From Stomoxys calcitrans (lineage: Eukaryota > Arthropoda > Insecta > Diptera > Muscidae): DNA of 64,000 nt. Position 1 is the first letter of the stretch, and every line of letters begins with the position of its first letter. The stretch covers positions 96,478,245 through 96,542,244 of the forward strand of contig NC_081554.1 of assembly GCF_963082655.1 (NCBI RefSeq), given 5' to 3'. Both the position numbers and the translations under genes were made by a program. The notes beneath the pieces were generated by a model. It made no database searches. It was not told the origin of the DNA and saw only the letters and a program-made list of their open reading frames with translations. Of this stretch, positions 59,469-64,000 are shown in pieces.

Positions 59469-62400
59469 AAATGAATTCCTCTTGCCGAACATAGAATAGA
59501 TGCCCATGCGCCTCGATCTTCTCTGCTTCGTCTCCAATTTCTGACACCCAGTTTCGAGATGTCGCTCTCCACTTGGTCACTCCATCGAAGTTTTGCTCTT
59601 CTCCTTTTGCGTTTTCTTTTATGGTCGTCTTCAAAGACTTCCTTGCTAGAGCTTCTTCATCCATTCGGACAACATGACCTAGGCAACGCAAACGTTGTAT
59701 TTTGATGCGTTTAACTATGCTATCGTTGTCATACAACTCGTACTTCATACGACGCCTATAACGCTAACCGATCCATATATTTTACGAAGAATTTTTCTCT
59801 CAAACACTCTAAGCACTGCCTCATCTGCTTTCGCACGTACCCATGTTTCGGAGCCATAAAACAGCACAACTAGTATCAGTGTCGTGTATAGTGTATTTTT
59901 TGTCTGCCGAGGGTGGCTTTGCTCGTCATCTGCTTGCTCAGTCCAAAATAGCATCTGTTAGCTTAACCTTCGTTTAATTTCAAAACTGGTGTCGTTTGTT
60001 TCAGTTTCGGCGGTGCCGAGGTAGATAAACTTGCTGACTGTCTTAAAGTTATAGTTCCCAACTTTCTCCATTTTTATACCCACCACCGACGGATGGGGGT
60101 ATATTCATTTTGTCATTCCGTTTGCAACACATCGAAATATCCATTTCCGACCCTATAAAGTATATACATTCTTGATCAGCGTAAAATCTAAGACGATCTA
60201 GACATGTCCGTCCGTCTGTCTGTTGAAATCACGCTACAGTCTTCAAAAATTGAGATATTGAGCTGAAACTTTGCACAGATTCTTTTTTTGTCCATAAGCA
60301 GGTTAAGTTCGAAGATGGCTATATCGGACTATATCTTGATATAGCCCCCATATAGACCGATCCGTCGATTTAGAGTCTTAGGCCAATAAAAGCCACATTT
60401 ATTATCCGATTTTGCTGAAATTTGGGACAGTGAGTTGTGTTAGGCCCTTCGACATCCTCCGTTAATATGGCTTAGATCGGTCCAGATTTAGATATAGCTG
60501 CCATATAGACCGATCCTTCAATTTAGGGTCTAAGGGCCATTAAAGCCACATTTATTATCAGATTTTGCTGAAATTTGAGACAGTGAGTTGTATTAGGCCC
60601 TTCGACATTTTCTGTTAATATGGCTCGGATTGGTTCAGATTGGATATAGCTGCCATATAGACCGATCCTTCAATTTAGGGTCTTAGGCCCATATAAGCCA
60701 CATTCATTATCCGATTTCGCTGAAATTTGGGACAGTGCGTTGTCTTACGCCCTTCGATATCCTCCATTAATATGGCTCACATCGGTTCAGATTTGGATAT
60801 AGCTGCCATATAGACCGATCCTCCGATTTAGGGTCTTAGGCCCATAAAATCCATATTTATTCTCTGATTTTGATGAAATTTGGGACAGTGAGTTGTGTTA
60901 GGCCCTTCGACATCCTCCGTTAATATGGCTTAGATCGGTCCAGATTTAGATATAGCTGCCATATAGACCGATCCTTCAATTTAGGGTCTAAGGGCCATTA
61001 AAGCCACATTTATTATCAGATTTTGCTGAAATTTGAGACAGTGAGTTGTATTAGGCCCTTCGACATTTTCTGTTAATATGGCTCAGATCGGTCAAGATTT
61101 AGATATAGCTGCCATATAGACCGATCCTTCAATTTAGGGTCTTAGGCCCATAAAAGCCACATTCATTATCCGATTTCGCTGAAATTTGGGACAATGAGCT
61201 GTGTTAGGCCCTACGATATCCCTCGTCAATTTGGCCCAGATCGGTCCAGATTTGGATATAGCTGCCATATAGACCGATCTCTCGGTTTTAGGTTTTGGGG
61301 CCATAAAAAGCGCATTTATTGTCCGATGTTGCCGAAATTTGGGACAAAGAGTTCAGATCGGTTTATTTTTAGATATAACTTCTAAAAAGACCAATATTTT
61401 GTTATATACAATGGAGCAATGACTTGTACTTATTAGCATTTGATCCAAATCGAATGCGATATAACTGCTATGGGACATAAGGTATGAAATTTTCACTGGA
61501 TTTTGATGGAAGGTGGTTTAAATATATACCCGAGGTGGTGGGTATCCAAAGTTCGGCCCGGCCGAACTTAACGCCTTTTTACTTGTTTTATCTGATCGGG
61601 TTTACGGGGCTTTGTGGGAGTTGATATCATCCACTGTGTCTTATCTCCATTTACTGCCAAATCCACTTTAATTGATTCTCTTTCAATACTTTCAAAGGCT
61701 GTGATTACTTCTTACGGTAACCAGCCTATAATATCGATGTCGTCGACACAGACGAGAAGCATATGTTCTGTTGAGAGTAGTGTGTACATATCTATTCACA
61801 CCTGCATCTCGTACTATCTTCTCCAGCTGGAAATTCAAGAGATCACACTATAGGCTGTCTCCATGTCTCGTTTGGTTCGGAGAGATTCTTTCCTATTTTA
61901 ACTGAGGAGCGTGTATAAGCAAGCGTCAAACTGCAAAAGTTTTGCAGGGGATACCAAACTCAGACATTGCCTGAAACACTTTTGACAGAAGGCGGCTTTG
62001 TTGTAAAAGAAAATATGGTCGGTGTTGGTTTGTCCTTCTCGGGCCTTTTCCAGGATTTGCAGCAGTGTAAATATCCAGTCTATGGTGGATTTACCAGGTC
62101 TGAGGCCACACTGATAGGGCCAAATTATTTATTGTCGCGATTCTTGTGTACGGGACATAGTATGCTGAGGTGCTGCCACATTGGCAGATGAGCTGATGCA
62201 TACGCCTTATCAGCATCTCGCCCCCGGTTTTAGACAATTCAACTGGCAACCCATCGGCTCCTGATGCCTTATTGTTTTCAGCCGGGTTACTACTACGTGG
62301 ACCTCGTTTTGTCTAAGTGGTACATATTCTATACCTTCATCAGATACTCATCATCGGATACGAGCAGCTGGGAAAAAAGTTATTTCCATATCCTCAGCAC

Positions 62401-62800
62401 ACTATCCGTATCAGTTATCAGATTTCCTTCTTTGTTTCTGCGGGAGAATGTGCCTGTACCAAAGCCTTCGGTTTGATGTTTAATTCTTTGGTAGAATTTT
62501 CGGACCTCATTCTGGCTCCTGAACATCTCGATTCGCTCACACTCACGTCTTTCCATTTCCTTCTTCTTCTTGCAAAATAGATGTTTCTCCACTCTCATTT
62601 TCTCCCGTTGCCACTGACTGTAATGTTGCCCTGTATGCCGCATTCTTGGCTTCAGTAGCTTTTTGACACTACTGGTCGTACCTTGGGTTCCTTGGAGGAG
62701 GGTTTAGGTAACCAAGTACGGATGTAGCAGCTCTTTCCATTGATCTGGTGACAGCAATGTGGGCCTTGTGAATCCTTCGATGTTGAAATATGGTGTTGCT
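59469..62800 (-). pseudogene. RTE-type LINE: linker, RT and C-terminus, split by a HINE
   Basis: Minus strand in two pieces, 62800-61588 and 60071-59469. From the 5' side: SMERAATSVLGYLNPPPRNP, KKKEMERRECERIEMFRSQN, VRKFYQRIK, NLITDTDSVLRIWK, the RT entry (KASGADGLPVEL-like near 62260), a PGL-type region, and LVCVDDIDIIGW near 61745, where the YADD box is CVDD. After the HINE come MEKVGNY-like (60070), TLILVVLFYGSETWVRAKAD, VLRVFERKILRKIYGSV, and RIKIQRLRCLGHVVRMDEEA, the usual RTE C-terminal wording. Stops and frameshifts make it dead. Closely related to the plus-strand copy at 39660-40708; together they overlap in the linker. Confidence 0.87.
60072..61587 (+). mobile_element. HINE-1 element with exact internal duplication
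   Basis: Starts TTTTTATACCCACCACCGAC, GGGGGTATATTCATTTTG, then 'aagtatatacattcttgatc', 'gacatgtccgtccgtctgtc' and about seven ~155-bp units. 60421-60626 and 60879-61084 are identical over 206 bp, a three-unit (458-bp) higher-order repeat. It ends GGTGGGTATCCAAAG, intact hairpin TTCGGCC-C-GGCCGAA, CTTAACGCCTTTTTACTTG. Inserted in the RTE-type LINE between its RT core and C-terminus. Confidence 0.85.
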
Positions 62801-62957
62801 AAAGGACAGACACAGGGACATTGTTAAATTGTCTTCGAAGTTTTCGACGACACAAATTATATGTATATTCTTTGTAGGGTCGGAAATGGATATTCCGATA
62901 TGCTGCAAACGGAATGACTAAATGAATATACCCCCTATCCTTAGGTGATGGGTATAA
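62801..62957 (-). mobile_element. HINE-1 outer-end fragment
   Basis: 'aaaggacagacacagggaca', 'ttgttaaattgtcttcgaag', TATATTCTTTGTAGGGTCGG, 'caaacggaatgactaaatga', TATACCCCCTATCCTTAGG, GATGGGTATA. Core and hairpin end are missing; it abuts the 5' side of the RTE-type LINE. Confidence 0.75.
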
Positions 62958-62999
62958 AAACATTTTATAAAACGCAAACCATTTTGAGATATTTCAATC

Positions 63000-63430
63000 G
63001 GCTTGAAGTACAATCAAAATATTTATGAATGGAACTCAACTGTGTCCATGTTGCCACCGTGGGCACTCCTGTCAATACGTTGGACCCAATTTTCGATGAC
63101 TCGACCACACATTTCACCCGAAACTGTCGCTTTTTCCCGTACTATATTGGCTCTAAGCTATACATCCTCGGCTTGTTTGGCATAGACCAATGACTTGACG
63201 TAGCCCCAGAGAAAATTGTCTAGAGTCGTCCGTCAAATCGCACTAATCAACTGGGCCATTTCTTGAGATAATGGGCCATTTAGATGAGATTGAAAGAAGT
63301 ATAGCCCAATAAAGCCACCGGCATACAAACCACACCAAATAATTATATTTTGTGGATGAAGTGTTGACTCGTGACCCTTTATCTTCATGTAACCAATCAT
63401 AAATGGACTTTCGATGGATAAATGAGTGAG
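63000..63430 (-). pseudogene. Mariner transposase C-terminal remnant
   Basis: The minus strand, in shifting frames, shows IIWCGLYAGGFIGLYFFQ (63345-63285), then TTLDNFLWGYVKSLVYAK (63215-63165), which is the third catalytic block of Tc1/mariner transposases (LTPLDxFLWG). Next come VSGEMCGRVIENWVQRIDR, the usual C-terminal helix region, and an end near GGNMDTVEFHS. The middle part with the second catalytic Asp is deleted. No TIR recognised. Upstream, a short SFIHRKSIYDWLHED stretch may be unrelated. Confidence 0.78.
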
Positions 63431-64000
63431 TTCTTAAAATATTTTTCAAAATATGTGAGTCGAAGTTGCTTCATATGATTTTAGCCATTACTCCCAAGCA
63501 TCCTTAGAGTAACCCTAAAACATGGATTTTATGTCGAATATGGCAGATATTACTCTAACAATTCTCAGTTGAAATCTATGCCAATCTGGAGAACAGAGTA
63601 CTTAAATGGTGTACAATCCTGTGAGATTCCTGTAAGTGGACTGTATGTAAATCGTTGTTGTACTCACAGATTGTAAGTAAAACCCCAACATGAAAATATA
63701 AGAAAAAAAAAGGCAAAGTGTTTTGCTTCAGGTTATGGTGGTTTTATTGACAGCTTTCTCCTCTTACCGCTTCAGTCTCTGTTTCAAAAGTGAAGTTGCA
63801 GCCGTAAAGACTGAAGCCTTTTTTCTTAAATTCAGCAATTTATTCTTATTTTTACTCAAGCCTGGGAACTCTTTATCCGTTTGAGTGAAAGCTCCTTTCA
63901 TTGAATGGATAAAGAGTTCCCAGCTATTCTTATAAAATGCGGGATTTCTATATTAATTCATATTTAAAAATTTAATGGGAAGCTTATAATAGTATATTAT
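63431..64000. other. No recognisable gene; strong short hairpin at 63862-63923
   Basis: Unassigned sequence to the window end. The only clear structure is an inverted pair, CTGGGAACTCTTTATCC (63862-63878) and its exact inverse (63907-63923). The 28 bp between are themselves nearly palindromic (TGAGTGAAAG-CTC-CTTTCATTGA), giving a ~62-nt hairpin with ~29-nt arms and a 3-nt loop. Confidence 0.6.

Overview
This is eukaryotic, AT-rich, gene-poor DNA, almost certainly from a calyptrate fly (Diptera). A muscid such as Stomoxys or Musca fits best. That is an inference from the dominant repeat family (elements starting TATACCC(T/A)CCACC, ending in a TTCGGCC/GGCCGAA hairpin, with CGGA-type microsatellites) and from the LINE and mariner families present. 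I found no intact host gene, rRNA, functional tRNA, CRISPR array or operon. Nearly every recognisable reading frame is a decayed piece of a transposable element, so the window reads as an intergenic, very large intronic or heterochromatin-like repeat graveyard.

Convention: the hairpin-bearing elements are called HINE-like here (Helentron/INE-1-like, non-autonomous). They are given '+' when they read from the TATACCC end (taken as 5') to the hairpin end (taken as 3'). Two families are distinguished. HINE-1 ends in the TTCGGCC hairpin plus an ACTTGTT-type terminus. HINE-2 ends in a GTCGG/CCGAC hairpin plus a CCTTACTGG-type terminus.

Layout. 1-6 kb: a LINE endonuclease piece, a 686-bp hAT-type MITE with a perfect 8-bp target duplication, a LINE RT/RNase H pseudogene with an internal tandem duplication, and a 607-bp fold-back mariner nested in that LINE. 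6.8-14.2 kb: a LINE on the minus strand interrupted by two HINE elements, plus further HINE copies. 14.7-19.6 kb: two blocks of a G/C-rich ~125-bp tandem family, separated by a LINE 3' end and a decayed mariner. 21-24 kb: a SINE with a duplicated head, two HINE copies and an 80-bp tandem duplication. 26.4-30.7 kb: a nested composite in which a HINE sits in an AT-rich inverted-repeat element that itself sits in a LINE remnant, followed by a SINE and a LINE tail. 31-38 kb: HINE copies alternating with LINE pieces. 39.6-40.7 kb: an RTE-type LINE 5' part. 43.2-45.3 kb: a tRNA-derived SINE with target duplication and a HINE with a long (TA)n tract.

45.4-55.5 kb is the most structured part. A LINE on the minus strand has its endonuclease half duplicated in inverted orientation, giving a palindrome with ~2.3-kb arms around a ~300-bp centre that holds an (AT)n tract and a mariner scrap. 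The right arm alone was later split by ~3.2 kb carrying two tandem HINE copies. The same LINE also has a second, ~0.12-kb fold-back inside its reverse transcriptase. 55.7-64 kb: a HINE-2 split by a Jockey/CR1-like LINE, an RTE-type LINE split by a HINE with a 206-bp exact internal duplication, a mariner C-terminus and a short strong hairpin.

The elements do not work as a pathway. They form an insertion history: LINEs are the older hosts, HINE elements repeatedly land in them, and fold-back or tandem rearrangements accumulate. The observations most worth checking are the large palindrome, the fold-back mariner, the compensatory hairpin change in the HINE at 59155, and the (ACCTA)n tail shared by LINEs and a SINE.
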